Origin: DGNJ01 sp002388905
GTDB taxonomy: Bacteria; Pseudomonadota; Gammaproteobacteria; Pseudomonadales; Porticoccaceae
Direction of reading: 5' to 3'
DNA length: 64,000 nucleotides
Assembly (NCBI GenBank): GCA_036843405.1
Contig: DAITSJ010000017.1
Span: 1-64,000 of the forward strand
The notes below the pieces were generated by a model that made no database searches, was not told the DNA's origin, and was given only the letters and a program-made list of their open reading frames with translations. A program made the position numbers and the translations under genes. Within the stretch, counting starts at the first letter, position 1. The number at the start of each line of letters is the position of its first letter. Positions 26,137-34,603 of this stretch are shown in pieces.

Positions 26137-27612
26137 TCAAAAGCTGAAACGCACCGCCGTGTAGACGTTGCTGTTGTCCTCGAACTGGCCGAAGAAGGTG
26201 TGGTCCCGGTCGCCAAAGAACAGGTTGAAGCCCCCCTCAACGGCCAGGTTATCGGTCACCTTGTAGTGAATATTGGGCCGCAGGTAAGCGTCTTCGTCCG
26301 TGGGTGAATAATAGGCGAACAGGCCCAGTGTCAGGTTCTGGTTCAAGGCCTGCCGCGTCAACCGGACAGTGACCAACTGGCGATACTGGTCCCGGGCGGG
26401 CTGGCCGGCAGGCAACGTGCGCCGGTAGGCGCCATAATCGCCCATCGCTTCAAGGTAGTACTGCAGACCCAGGGTTGTCTCCCGGGCCACCTCCCATTCA
26501 TACCCGGCAAGGAAACGCCATTCGTCGTTATTGACGAAGGGGTCATCGCCGCTGTCGTCTTCAAGGGAATCGTAGTAGCCAACTTCCAGGCTCAGTATGC
26601 CGGGGCCCAGGGGGCCGCGCCCGCTGGCCCCCGCCACCCGCAGGCGGGGGAAACGGGCCCGGCCGGAGCGGGGGTCGAAGCCACCCGGGCTCTTCCAGAA
26701 GCCGTCGTAACCGTAGAGGGCCAACTCGTAACTGCCCCAGCGTCGATACAGGCGCAGCGCCCATTCGTCATCGACACCGGTGTCGTCGGGCCGGTCCACC
26801 GACAGCGGTTCGTTCCGGCCCACCACGCCACCGACGAGCGGGTTGTAGTAGGACAGCCGTCGTCCATCGATATAGCGATCGGCGTCAAAGCGCGGGGTAT
26901 AAACCAGGTTGAGGTTGAAGCCGTCGCCGTAGTATCCCACGCGAAGGGCATCCGAGGGTGCCTTGAGATATTGCTCGTCGCGACCGGCGAGAAAGCTGTT
27001 CCAGTCCTTGGGGAAGAGGTCGTTAATAAAGACCAGGTCCCCCACCCCCCAGGTGAGGATCTGGCGGCCAACCTTGAGGTCGACATCGGCCCCCGGTCGC
27101 CATTGCAGCCAGACCTCGCGCAGATCCAGCCAGCCCATGCCGGTTTCCAGGTCCGCGTGACCGCTGTCCTCGATGCTGTCGTAGACCAGGTCGGCGGTGG
27201 CCTTGGCGCTCCAGGACAATCCCTGCCAGCCTTTTTCCAGTTCCAGTCGCATCTCCGCCAGGCTCGACTGACGCTGGTTGTCGGCGGATTGCAGCCGGTG
27301 GCCGGCACGCGCTTCCCAGAAGCCGGTCAGGCCGCCCAGGGGCGCCTCCGTGTCGTCACTGTCCCCCACCTCCCAGTCATCAAAGGCGGCGGTTTCCCGT
27401 GGCTCATCGATACCGGCCGGCAGGTCCGGCTCGTCCCCGGAACCCAGGCCACCGGGCAGGGGCGGCCCGCTGTCTCCGGCCTCCATGCCGGCGGGCAGTT
27501 CCGGTTCCGAAGCACCGCCCAGGCCGGTGGGGAGCGCGGGCTCGGCGGCCAACGCCGCTGCGCTGAGCAACGGAATCAGCACGGAAAGTGCGCGCAAGAT
27601 ACTGATCGGCAT
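26137..27612 (-). CDS. Putative outer-membrane beta-barrel protein of the MMPL/RND cluster
   Basis: A 491-residue exported protein with a signal peptide ending ALAAE (about residue 24). Residues 25-72 hold four tandem LPxG repeats (ALPTGLGG, ELPAGMEA, PLPGGLGS, DLPAGIDE), probably a flexible spacer. From about residue 95 on it reads as a beta-barrel with alternating aromatic strands, including LREVWLQWRPGADVDLKVGRQILTWGVGDLVFIND, a landmark of DUF1302-like barrels, and a final strand ending in Phe (YTAVRFSF). Such barrels accompany an RND permease and a LolA-like protein in many marine gammaproteobacteria. Cargo unknown. It is the last gene of the cluster. Confidence 0.78.
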   Translation of the reverse strand: MPISILRALSVLIPLLSAAALAAEPALPTGLGGASEPELPAGMEAGDSGPPLPGGLGSGDEPDLPAGIDEPRETAAFDDWEVGDSDDTEAPLGGLTGFWEARAGHRLQSADNQRQSSLAEMRLELEKGWQGLSWSAKATADLVYDSIEDSGHADLETGMGWLDLREVWLQWRPGADVDLKVGRQILTWGVGDLVFINDLFPKDWNSFLAGRDEQYLKAPSDALRVGYYGDGFNLNLVYTPRFDADRYIDGRRLSYYNPLVGGVVGRNEPLSVDRPDDTGVDDEWALRLYRRWGSYELALYGYDGFWKSPGGFDPRSGRARFPRLRVAGASGRGPLGPGILSLEVGYYDSLEDDSGDDPFVNNDEWRFLAGYEWEVARETTLGLQYYLEAMGDYGAYRRTLPAGQPARDQYRQLVTVRLTRQALNQNLTLGLFAYYSPTDEDAYLRPNIHYKVTDNLAVEGGFNLFFGDRDHTFFGQFEDNSNVYTAVRFSF

Positions 27613-27628
27613 CGGTGGCGCCTGTCCT

Positions 27629-28459
27629 TTAGCGCAGATACTGGCGAGGGGGCGAACGCAGGTAGCGTTCCGTGAAAACCGCTTCCGGCATGCCGATATC
27701 GTAGGTCACCTGGTTGTAACGCATGCGGGTTTTGCCGCCGCTGTCCAGGTCCTCCATAACCGCCTCGGTCACTGTGGGATAGCCCTGGATGGTCTCCACC
27801 TTCAGGGCCCTGGCGACACGATATTTGTTGCCCTGGCTGTCGAAGTACTCGGTCTGTACCGGGATAAAGGTTTCCCTGTGCACGTACATAAGGTAGTGGT
27901 CGAACTCCACCTCACCCGGTTCTTTAGGTGTGTGCTTGAGGACGTAATAATTATCGGTGACATCCACCAGCTCGTGATGGTCGGCATCGATACTGCGGCC
28001 GCTGACATCCTCGTAGTAGTAATGTGAGCCGACAAAGCTGGTGCGTTTATCGCTGGCGGCGATGCGCTTAACCAGGTCCAGGGCGGGCAGGTAGAGCCAG
28101 CGGTCGTCATTTTCTCCCGGTTTCTTGTGCACCATGAACACCATCTTGTTGACGTCGGCCGGGCGGTGAAAGTAGACATAGAATTGCTGCTCGCCCAGAT
28201 AGGCGCGATCCGCCACGGCATCGGTATCCGGGCCATCCCTGCGCAGAATGGTAAAGCTTCGCTGGCGGTGGCGCCCCTGGCTGTCGGTAATCAGCATCTG
28301 GACCTGGGCACGGCCGTCACGCCCCTGGTAATAGGCCACCTGATTGGCGCGGTGGACGATCTCCTCCAGAGAAGGCTGTTGTTCCTCCGCGCCCGCGGCG
28401 GGCAGGGCCGCCGACAGGGACAGGAATACCATACAGATAATGTGCTTTACGGGTTTCAC
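27629..28459 (-). CDS. Outer-membrane lipoprotein-sorting (LolA-like) protein
   Basis: A 276-residue periplasmic protein with a signal peptide (about residues 1-24, ending AGAEE). The mature domain resembles the LolA-like family coupled to RND/MMPL permeases. Landmarks are ANQVAYYQGRDGRAQVQMLITDSQG, FYVYFHRPADVNKMVFMVHKKPGENDDRWLYLPALDLVKRIA and GSHYYYEDVSGR. These proteins bind hydrophobic ligands in a half-barrel, and this one may receive lipid cargo from the permease and pass it to the outer membrane. That is inference from family and position. It is 19 nt downstream of the permease and 16 nt upstream of the barrel gene. Confidence 0.82.
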   Translation of the reverse strand: MKPVKHIICMVFLSLSAALPAAGAEEQQPSLEEIVHRANQVAYYQGRDGRAQVQMLITDSQGRHRQRSFTILRRDGPDTDAVADRAYLGEQQFYVYFHRPADVNKMVFMVHKKPGENDDRWLYLPALDLVKRIAASDKRTSFVGSHYYYEDVSGRSIDADHHELVDVTDNYYVLKHTPKEPGEVEFDHYLMYVHRETFIPVQTEYFDSQGNKYRVARALKVETIQGYPTVTEAVMEDLDSGGKTRMRYNQVTYDIGMPEAVFTERYLRSPPRQYLR

Positions 28460-28478
28460 GGTTTTACCTCCTGGGCCA

Positions 28479-31130
28479 CTATTTAAAGAGCCAGCGTTGC
28501 AAAAGGGTCACCAGCGCCGGCAGGATAACCAGTGTCGCCACACCGGCGCTGAGAATAATCGTCGCGATAAAGATGCCCACTGTCTGGTAGGGCACCAGGG
28601 GCGCGGCCAGCAGGGGCAGGAAGCCGGCACTGAGGACAATGGCGTTGCGGCTGATGGCCCGGGCCGGCTCGCCGAAGACAATCGGCACCGCCGAGCGCCA
28701 GTCGCCGGCCCTGGCCACCGCCTCGCGAGCGCGGGCCAGGAAGTGGATGGCGTAATCCACCGCCAGCCCCAGACTCAGGGCACTGAGAATGGCTACCGGC
28801 ATATCGTAGTCCTTGCCGATCAGGCCGATGATGCCGTAGATCAGGCCCACGGTGAATGTCAGGGGGATCATCGACAACAGCCCGAACAGGACGGAGCGGA
28901 ACAGCACCACCATCATCGCCAGTACCACGACGAAGGAGCCGGCAAAGGCCCCGAGCATGCCCCGTACCATCTTGTCCTGCCAGACCACGTTGATATAGGT
29001 AAGACCAAACCACTCGGGCTCGATGCCCGCCGGGGGCGGGTTGTCCGCGACAAAAGCCTCCAGGTCCGCCATCACCGCTTCCATGTCCCTGTTGTCGCCA
29101 CTGGTCAACTGCAGCCATAGACTGGCCTGGCGGTAGTCCGGGGTCACGAAATGCCACAGATCCTGGGGCCTGTGGCTGTTCTGGTAGGTAATCAGGGTCT
29201 GGCCCACGGCATTGGTGCTGTCGGGAATGCGGAACTCGGAGGGCTTGCCCAGCAGCAACTCCCGGTGCACGGTCTTGACGATATCGGGGAGGGAATTAAC
29301 CTTGCCCACCCGCTCGTTGCCCTCCAGGTGCTTCTGGAGATTTTCCATCCACGCCAGGGTTTGCGGCTGCTTGAAGACCTCCGAGCCCTGGCGGATACCG
29401 TCCAGCATGAGCATGACCTCATCCCAGGCAAAATAGGCATCACCCTCGGCAGTGGCCATCTGCTCCTCGGCAAAGCGGGTCAATGCCGCCAGTCCGGATG
29501 CGGCATCTGTTGACTGACTGGCCACCTCCCGTACTTTTCCCTCGAGGCGGTTGAACGGCTGAGCGGGCAATCCCGACTCGACCAGGTCCTGCCGGCGGCG
29601 GTCGAGCTCGGACAGCAGCGCACCCCCGTCGAAGTCCGAATCAGCCTCGCCGGGTTTCAGGGAAAGATACGCCATGTAGGTGCCGCCGAAATGGTCGTTG
29701 AGGACCCGGTCGGCGACGCGGATGGCGTGGTCCTCGTCGAACCAGTTGATGGGATTATCGTTAATCTGGATAAGGGTGATCCCCCAGCCGGACAGCGCCC
29801 CGATAATCAGGGTGCCGGCCAGGATTAGCCTGGGCCGCGCACAGGTCACATTACCCAGCCAGGCCAGGCTGCGCCCCATCGGCGTGTGATCCTCCTCCCC
29901 CGCGCTGCCTTCATGGCCGTAACCTTCGAGCCTGCTTTCGGGAATCAGCATCAGGTAGGCGGGAATAAAGAGGATAGTCCACAGCCAGGCCAGAAAGACG
30001 CCGATGGCCACGAAAATGCCGAATACCTGCACCGGCGGGATGGGTGTCAGGGCCAGGGAGGCAAAGCCGGCCATGGTGGTCAGGGTGGTGAACAACATGG
30101 GCTTGAACAGGGTGCGCATGACCTCTTCGGTTGTCTTGCGACGGTCCCGGTGCACCGGATAGCGGTCGAAAAATTCCGACAGGATATGAACGGCATCGAG
30201 CACGGCGATGGGCATGATGAAAATGGGAATCATCGAGCTCATGATGTGGATTGTGTTGCCGCTGATCACCAGCAGGCCCATGGTCGACAGGGCGCTTACA
30301 ATGGCGACCAGCATGGGCGAGACCACCATGACCAGGCGCTTGAAAAACCACCAGAGCAACAGAAATATCACCAGCATGGCCAGGGGCGCGGAAATGGCCA
30401 TCTGGATGAACATCTCCACCCCGAAAGTATCTTCCGCCACCGGCAGGCCGGTAATATAGACGGATTCATCGCCCTGCCAGCCGGCGGTAAAATCCAGCAG
30501 TTCCCGCCGGACCCGGTACGACACATCCTTGCTGGTAAGGGGCAGGTACAGGGCAACGGCCTTGCCATCCCCGGACACCAGGGTGTCGTTGAGGAAAGGA
30601 ATATTCAGGGCCCGCTCGCGGATTGCCAGGGCTTCTTCCTGCGTCGCCGGCGGCGTTGCCATCAACCAGGAAAAAGTCACCTCCCCCAGCCCTCCCTGCT
30701 CGATATTGTCGACCATGGAAGGGGCGATCATGTCCGCCTCGATCACCCCCTCGCGCTCGCCCGGATTATCGGGATCGGGCCACGACAGGTTGCGGGCAAA
30801 ATTGGTAAGCCGGTGGATTTTCTCCAGCGACCCGGGGTTGAACACGCCCTCCGGATGGCGGTCGTTGACAATGCCCACCACCACCATGTCGGACAGGTCG
30901 AAGGTGGCCTTGGCCCTGTCGTGGAACACCCGCACCGGCTCGTCCTCGGCCAGCATATTCTCGGGGTCCGTATCCACCGTCACGGGGTGCAGGCCGGGCA
31001 CCCGGACAAAGTTCGGCACAGCCGCCAGCGCAATGATCAACACCGTGCTCAGGGCCATCACCCAGGCGATCCGACGCGGATGGTGCAGCGCATAATAAAC
31101 AAAGCGATCAGCGAGTGACGAAGCAGCCAT
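28479..31130 (-). CDS. MMPL/RND-family efflux or lipid exporter permease
   Basis: An 883-residue inner-membrane permease with the RND plan: one N-terminal helix, a large periplasmic loop, six helices, a second large loop and six helices. Landmarks are the motif IFIMPIAVLDAVHILSEFFD in the first half and its counterpart LSALSLGLAVDYAIHFLARAREA in the second, with the acidic residues used for proton coupling. It belongs to the COG1033/MMPL branch, which often exports lipids. The ATG at 31130 follows AGGGG; a longer frame to 31160 would reach into the operator. Divergent from an ArsR-type regulator that probably controls it. Confidence 0.88.
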   Translation of the reverse strand: MAASSLADRFVYYALHHPRRIAWVMALSTVLIIALAAVPNFVRVPGLHPVTVDTDPENMLAEDEPVRVFHDRAKATFDLSDMVVVGIVNDRHPEGVFNPGSLEKIHRLTNFARNLSWPDPDNPGEREGVIEADMIAPSMVDNIEQGGLGEVTFSWLMATPPATQEEALAIRERALNIPFLNDTLVSGDGKAVALYLPLTSKDVSYRVRRELLDFTAGWQGDESVYITGLPVAEDTFGVEMFIQMAISAPLAMLVIFLLLWWFFKRLVMVVSPMLVAIVSALSTMGLLVISGNTIHIMSSMIPIFIMPIAVLDAVHILSEFFDRYPVHRDRRKTTEEVMRTLFKPMLFTTLTTMAGFASLALTPIPPVQVFGIFVAIGVFLAWLWTILFIPAYLMLIPESRLEGYGHEGSAGEEDHTPMGRSLAWLGNVTCARPRLILAGTLIIGALSGWGITLIQINDNPINWFDEDHAIRVADRVLNDHFGGTYMAYLSLKPGEADSDFDGGALLSELDRRRQDLVESGLPAQPFNRLEGKVREVASQSTDAASGLAALTRFAEEQMATAEGDAYFAWDEVMLMLDGIRQGSEVFKQPQTLAWMENLQKHLEGNERVGKVNSLPDIVKTVHRELLLGKPSEFRIPDSTNAVGQTLITYQNSHRPQDLWHFVTPDYRQASLWLQLTSGDNRDMEAVMADLEAFVADNPPPAGIEPEWFGLTYINVVWQDKMVRGMLGAFAGSFVVVLAMMVVLFRSVLFGLLSMIPLTFTVGLIYGIIGLIGKDYDMPVAILSALSLGLAVDYAIHFLARAREAVARAGDWRSAVPIVFGEPARAISRNAIVLSAGFLPLLAAPLVPYQTVGIFIATIILSAGVATLVILPALVTLLQRWLFK

Positions 31131-31162
31131 TACCCAAGCCCCTAAAAATAAGTTGCACAAAT

Positions 31163-31194
31163 ATTAGTTATTACTTATATTAGTGTCAACTAAT
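31163..31194. promoter_or_regulatory. Candidate ArsR-type operator between the permease and the regulator
   Basis: An AT-rich inverted repeat, ATTAGTT (31163-31169) and AACTAAT (31188-31194), lies in the 82-nt gap between the divergent permease and ArsR genes. AT-rich imperfect dyads are the usual ArsR/SmtB binding sites. Placement over both promoters would give joint repression. Confidence 0.5.
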
Positions 31195-31212
31195 TTATTG
31201 ACCAGCCGGATT

Positions 31213-31518
31213 ATGGATCTCGACAAGATGCAGACCAGTGCCGAGGCGGCGGCGGCACTTCTCAGGAGCCTCTCCCATCCGAAACGCCTGCTGATGCTCT
31301 GCGCCCTCTCGGAGCGCGAGCACAGCGCCGGGGAACTGGAAGAACTGGCGGGCCTGAGCCAGTCGGCGGTCTCCCAGCACCTGGCGCGCCTGCGCCGCGA
31401 CGGCCTGGCCACCTCCCGGCGGGCGGGCCAGACCATCATCTATACGCTGGCGGATACCAACGGCCGGGAAATCGTCGAGACATTGCACCGGCTCTATTGC
31501 GAGGAACCCCGCAAATGA
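31213..31518 (+). CDS. ArsR/SmtB-family transcriptional regulator
   Basis: A 101-residue winged-helix repressor. The recognition helix is SQSAVSQHLARLRRDGL (about residues 50-66), preceded by LRSLSHPKRLLMLCALSEREHSAGELEELAG, the family's first helices. No ELCVCDL metal-binding box is present, and only two cysteines occur, so it is probably not a classical arsenic or cadmium sensor. It resembles the BigR/SqrR-like or redox branches, but the effector is unclear. The ATG at 31213 is preferred to a GTG at 31183 that lies inside the operator. It overlaps the next gene by 4 nt. Confidence 0.87.
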   Translation: MDLDKMQTSAEAAAALLRSLSHPKRLLMLCALSEREHSAGELEELAGLSQSAVSQHLARLRRDGLATSRRAGQTIIYTLADTNGREIVETLHRLYCEEPRK

Positions 31519-31775
31519 ACCGGTCAATGATCATCGTTGCCAAAGCCACCCCCCCCACAGAGGACAGCCCCGTGAATATCGATCGCCTCGTTTTTGCCAT
31601 CGCCGGTACTTTTGTTCTGGCGAGCCTGGCACTCAGCCAGCTGCACTCCGCCTACTGGTTGTGGTTCACCGCCTTTGTCGGAGCCAACATGTTCCAGGCC
31701 GCCTTTACCGGTTTTTGTCCCCTGGCCATGGTGCTCCGCAAAGCCGGCGGCAGGCCGGGCTGCGCTTTCCAGTGA
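31515..31775 (+). CDS. YgaP-type DUF2892 membrane protein
   Basis: An 86-residue protein with two membrane helices (about residues 25-42 and 48-66). The DUF2892 signature is VNIDRLVFAIAGTFVLASLAL and GANMFQAAFTGFCPLAMVLRKAG. In E. coli YgaP this domain carries a rhodanese domain; here it stands alone. ArsR-family genes coupled to DUF2892 proteins are common and are linked to sulfide or persulfide sensing. The conserved Cys in TGFCPL fits a sulfur-related role (inference). The start overlaps the arsR stop as ATGA. Confidence 0.82.
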   Translation: MNRSMIIVAKATPPTEDSPVNIDRLVFAIAGTFVLASLALSQLHSAYWLWFTAFVGANMFQAAFTGFCPLAMVLRKAGGRPGCAFQ

Positions 31776-31790
31776 TTCGTCAGAAGCCAT

Positions 31791-31821
31791 AAAAAAACGG
31801 GGCCCCATGGGACCCCGTCTT
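31791..31821 (-). terminator. Terminator downstream of pnp
   Basis: ACGGGG (31797-31802) pairs with CCCCGT (31813-31818). On the minus strand the stem is followed by seven T residues, so it should end the pnp transcript. It may also stop plus-strand transcription from the ArsR operon, less efficiently. Confidence 0.75.
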
Positions 31822-31846
31822 TCGCCAGCCAATGAAATCCGGCAGC

Positions 31847-33985
31847 TTACTGGTCGGATTCCTCGGCAGCGGCGCTTTGCGCTTCGCCGACATCGCCTTC
31901 CTCGGCCTTGGCTTCCTTGATGGATAGCTTGATGCGGCCGCGGTTGTCGACGTCGAGCACCTTGACCCGCACCTTCTGGCCTTCCTTGAGGTAGTCACTG
32001 ACGGTGTTGACCCGTTCCTCGGCGATCTGGGAGATATGCACCAGACCGTCGGTGCCGGGCAGGAAAGTGACAAAGGCGCCGAAATCCACCACCCGGGCCA
32101 CGACACCGTCGTAGATCTCGCCGATTTCCGGCTCGGCGGTGATCTCTTCAATGCGCGTGACGGCGCTTTTCAATCCTTCGGCATCGTCGCTGTAGATGCG
32201 GATGCTGCCATCGTCCTCGATGTCGATGGTGGCGCCGGTTTCCTCGGTCAGCGCCCGGATGGTGGCGCCGCCCTTGCCGATCACGTCGCGGATCTTGTCC
32301 GGATGGATCTTCATGGTGTGATAGCGGGGCGCGGTCTCGGAAACTTCCTCGCGACCCTTTTCGATCACCTTGTTCATCTCGCCGAGGATGTGGAGCCGGG
32401 CCTGGAGCGCCTGGCCGAGGGCGGTTTCCATGATTTCCTCGTTGATTCCCTCGATCTTGATATCCATCTGCAGGGCGGTGACGCCCCGGGTGGTACCGGC
32501 AACCTTGAAGTCCATGTCGCCCAGGTGATCCTCGTCGCCGAGGATATCGGTGAGCACGGCGTACTGGTCGCCCTCTTTTACAAGGCCCATGGCAATGCCG
32601 GCCACCGGCGCCTTGAGCGGTACGCCCGCATCCATCAGCGCCAGGCTGGTGCCGCACACCGACGCCATGGAACTGGAACCGTTGGATTCGGTGATCTCCG
32701 AAACCACGCGCAGGGTGTAGGGGAACTCCTCCTGGGTGGGCAGGACAGCGGCAATACCCCGCCGGGCCAGACGGCCGTGGCCCACTTCCCGGCGGCCGGT
32801 GAAGCCGACGCGACCGGCCTCGCCCACGGAATAGGGCGGGAAATTGTAGTGGAGCATGAAGGGATCCTTGCGCTCCCCTTCCAGGGCGTCGATGATCTGG
32901 GCATCGCGCAGGGAGCCCAGGGTCGCCGCAACCAGGGCCTGGGTTTCGCCCCGGGTAAACAGGGCGGTACCGTGGACCTTGGCGAGCACGCCCACTTCAA
33001 CACTGATGGGGCGAACGGTCTTGCCGTCGCGGCCGTCGATGCGCGGCTCACCGCGCAAAATGCGGCCGCGAACGATGGTCTTTTCGAGTTTCTTGAAGGC
33101 ATCGCCGACGTTTTCACCGGTAATACCTTTCTCCTCGTCGACCAGGCTTTCGACAGCCTCGTTGCGCAATTCACCGATGGCGGCCGTGCGCTCCTGCTTG
33201 TCGGTGATACGGTAGGCTTCCTCGAGGCGCTGACCCACTTTTTCGCTGAGTGCGACGGCCAGATCCTTGTTTTCCTCGGCCGGCTGCCAGTCCCAGCGGG
33301 GCTTGCCAACCTGGGCGACAAGCTCATCGATCACCTGGATGACGGACTGCATTTCCTGGTGAGCGTAGAGTACGGCGCCGAGCATCAGGTCCTCGGGCAA
33401 CTCCTTCGCTTCCGACTCGACCATGAGCACCGCATCCCGGGTACCGGCCACCACCATGTTGAGGCCGGAATCGGCCAGTTCCTGGTAGGTGGGGTTGAGC
33501 AGGTAACCCTGGTCGGCGTGGTAACCGACACGGGCAGCGCCGATGGGGCCGTTGAAGGGCAGCCCGGAAATGGCCAGGGCCGCGGAAGCGCCGATCATGG
33601 CGGGAATGTCCGGATCGTTGTTCTTGTCCGCCGACATCACGGTGCAGATCACCTGCACTTCGTTCTTGAAACCGTCCGGGAAGAGCGGCCGGATGGGCCG
33701 GTCGATAAGCCGGGAGGTCAGGGTCTCCTTCTCGCTGGGACGGCCCTCGCGCTTGAAGAAGCCGCCGGGAATCTTGCCGGCAGCGTAGGCTTTTTCCTGG
33801 TAGTTGACCGTGAGGGGAAAGAAGCCCTGCCCCTCCTTGGCTTCGCGGACACCGACCACGGTGCACAGGACACTGGTGGTATCCATGGTACAGAGCACCG
33901 CACCGGTGGCCTGCCGGGCTATCCGGCCGGTCTCCAGGGTGACGGTATGCTTGCCGTATTGAAATGATTTGCTGACAGGTTCCAC
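31847..33985 (-). CDS. pnp: Polyribonucleotide nucleotidyltransferase (PNPase)
   Basis: A 712-residue phosphorolytic 3'-5' exoribonuclease and degradosome partner. Two RNase PH domains are visible: the first begins with FQYGKHTVTLETGRIARQATGAV; the second carries FTRGETQALVAATLG and the catalytic DILGDEDHLGDMDFKVAGT. A KH domain (MKIHPDKIRDVIGKGGATIRAL) and an S1 domain (GEIYDGVVARVVDFGAFVTFLPGTDGLVHIS) close the protein. The start is GTG behind AGAAGG. It lies after rpsO, with a stem-loop between them as in E. coli, where RNase III cutting and autoregulation act. Confidence 0.96.
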   Translation of the reverse strand: MEPVSKSFQYGKHTVTLETGRIARQATGAVLCTMDTTSVLCTVVGVREAKEGQGFFPLTVNYQEKAYAAGKIPGGFFKREGRPSEKETLTSRLIDRPIRPLFPDGFKNEVQVICTVMSADKNNDPDIPAMIGASAALAISGLPFNGPIGAARVGYHADQGYLLNPTYQELADSGLNMVVAGTRDAVLMVESEAKELPEDLMLGAVLYAHQEMQSVIQVIDELVAQVGKPRWDWQPAEENKDLAVALSEKVGQRLEEAYRITDKQERTAAIGELRNEAVESLVDEEKGITGENVGDAFKKLEKTIVRGRILRGEPRIDGRDGKTVRPISVEVGVLAKVHGTALFTRGETQALVAATLGSLRDAQIIDALEGERKDPFMLHYNFPPYSVGEAGRVGFTGRREVGHGRLARRGIAAVLPTQEEFPYTLRVVSEITESNGSSSMASVCGTSLALMDAGVPLKAPVAGIAMGLVKEGDQYAVLTDILGDEDHLGDMDFKVAGTTRGVTALQMDIKIEGINEEIMETALGQALQARLHILGEMNKVIEKGREEVSETAPRYHTMKIHPDKIRDVIGKGGATIRALTEETGATIDIEDDGSIRIYSDDAEGLKSAVTRIEEITAEPEIGEIYDGVVARVVDFGAFVTFLPGTDGLVHISQIAEERVNTVSDYLKEGQKVRVKVLDVDNRGRIKLSIKEAKAEEGDVGEAQSAAAEESDQ

Positions 33986-34000
33986 TTTTTCACCTTCTCA

Positions 34001-34028
34001 AAAACAACGACGGCTCCATCCGGAGCCG
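34001..34028 (-). terminator. Stem-loop between rpsO and pnp
   Basis: CGGCTCC (34011-34017) and GGAGCCG (34022-34028) form a perfect 7-bp stem. On the minus strand it is followed by TCGTTGTTTTTG. It likely acts as the partial rpsO terminator and processing site upstream of pnp. Confidence 0.7.
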
Positions 34029-34038
34029 CCTTGGTAAA

Positions 34039-34308
34039 TTAACGACGCAGACCCAGTTTCTTGATGAGTTCGGCGTAGCGATTGGCGTCCTTCTTTTTCA
34101 GGTAGTCGAGCAGCTTGCGGCGCTGGTTGACCATGCGGATCAAGCCACGGCGGGAGTGGTGATCCTTTTTGTGCCCCTGGAAGTGACCTTGCAGTTTGTT
34201 GATGTTGGCGGTAAGCAGGGCCACCTGGACTTCCGGCGAACCGGTATCGCCCTCGCCCTGTCCAAACTCCTTGCTGATCGCCTGTTTCTCGGCTGCATTC
34301 AGTGCCAT
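34039..34308 (-). CDS. rpsO: 30S ribosomal protein S15
   Basis: An 89-residue S15, the standard length. Landmarks are GDTGSPEVQVALLTANINKLQGHF, HKKDHHSRRGLIRMVNQRRKLLDYLKKKD and the final LIKKLGLRR. It binds 16S rRNA and the central domain of the small subunit. In E. coli S15 represses its own translation through a pseudoknot in its leader; the leader here (34309-34603) is unusually rich in hairpins. It is followed by pnp in the conserved order. Confidence 0.97.
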   Translation of the reverse strand: MALNAAEKQAISKEFGQGEGDTGSPEVQVALLTANINKLQGHFQGHKKDHHSRRGLIRMVNQRRKLLDYLKKKDANRYAELIKKLGLRR

Positions 34309-34470
34309 AACATTTCTCCATCATGCGGTTGTCGGATTCAGGGTTGTCCGCGCATGTGTACAGACACCCTAATTAAACCAGTAACAAAATAGATATCCGT
34401 ATCGATTTTGTTGATGCGTCTCGGGAATACCGACGGAATTACGTGGAATTCCTTGTATTTCCGAGCCTTG

Positions 34471-34591
34471 CATTGGCCTTCGGCCAATGGCGGTACATCC
34501 TGTACCGCTTATTCACCCGATAACATTGATAGCCGGGTGAATAGATTTGGCTCACAGCGAGCCAATACGTGTCGCCCCGGGATACCGGGGC
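34471..34591. repeat. Cluster of five consecutive hairpins in the truB-rpsO gap
   Basis: Five perfect stem-loops sit side by side in a 121-nt stretch. They are CATTGGCC/GGCCAATG (34471-34489), GCGGTACA/TGTACCGC (34490-34508), TATTCACCCG/CGGGTGAATA (34510-34543), TTGGCTC/GAGCCAA (34547-34565) and GCCCCGG/CCGGGGC (34574-34591). Stems are 7-10 bp, and the first two share no base between them. The remaining part of the 295-nt gap, nearer rpsO (34309-34470), is AT-richer and should hold the rpsO promoter and leader. Function is unknown: an RNA-processing or terminator array, or a repeat block. Confidence 0.7.
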
Positions 34592-34603
34592 CTTACTCTA
34601 AAA

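Noticed and set aside
32036..33967. A 643-codon plus-strand frame antisense to pnp
   Set aside because: Same artefact of GC-rich codon use; pnp is unmistakable on the other strand.
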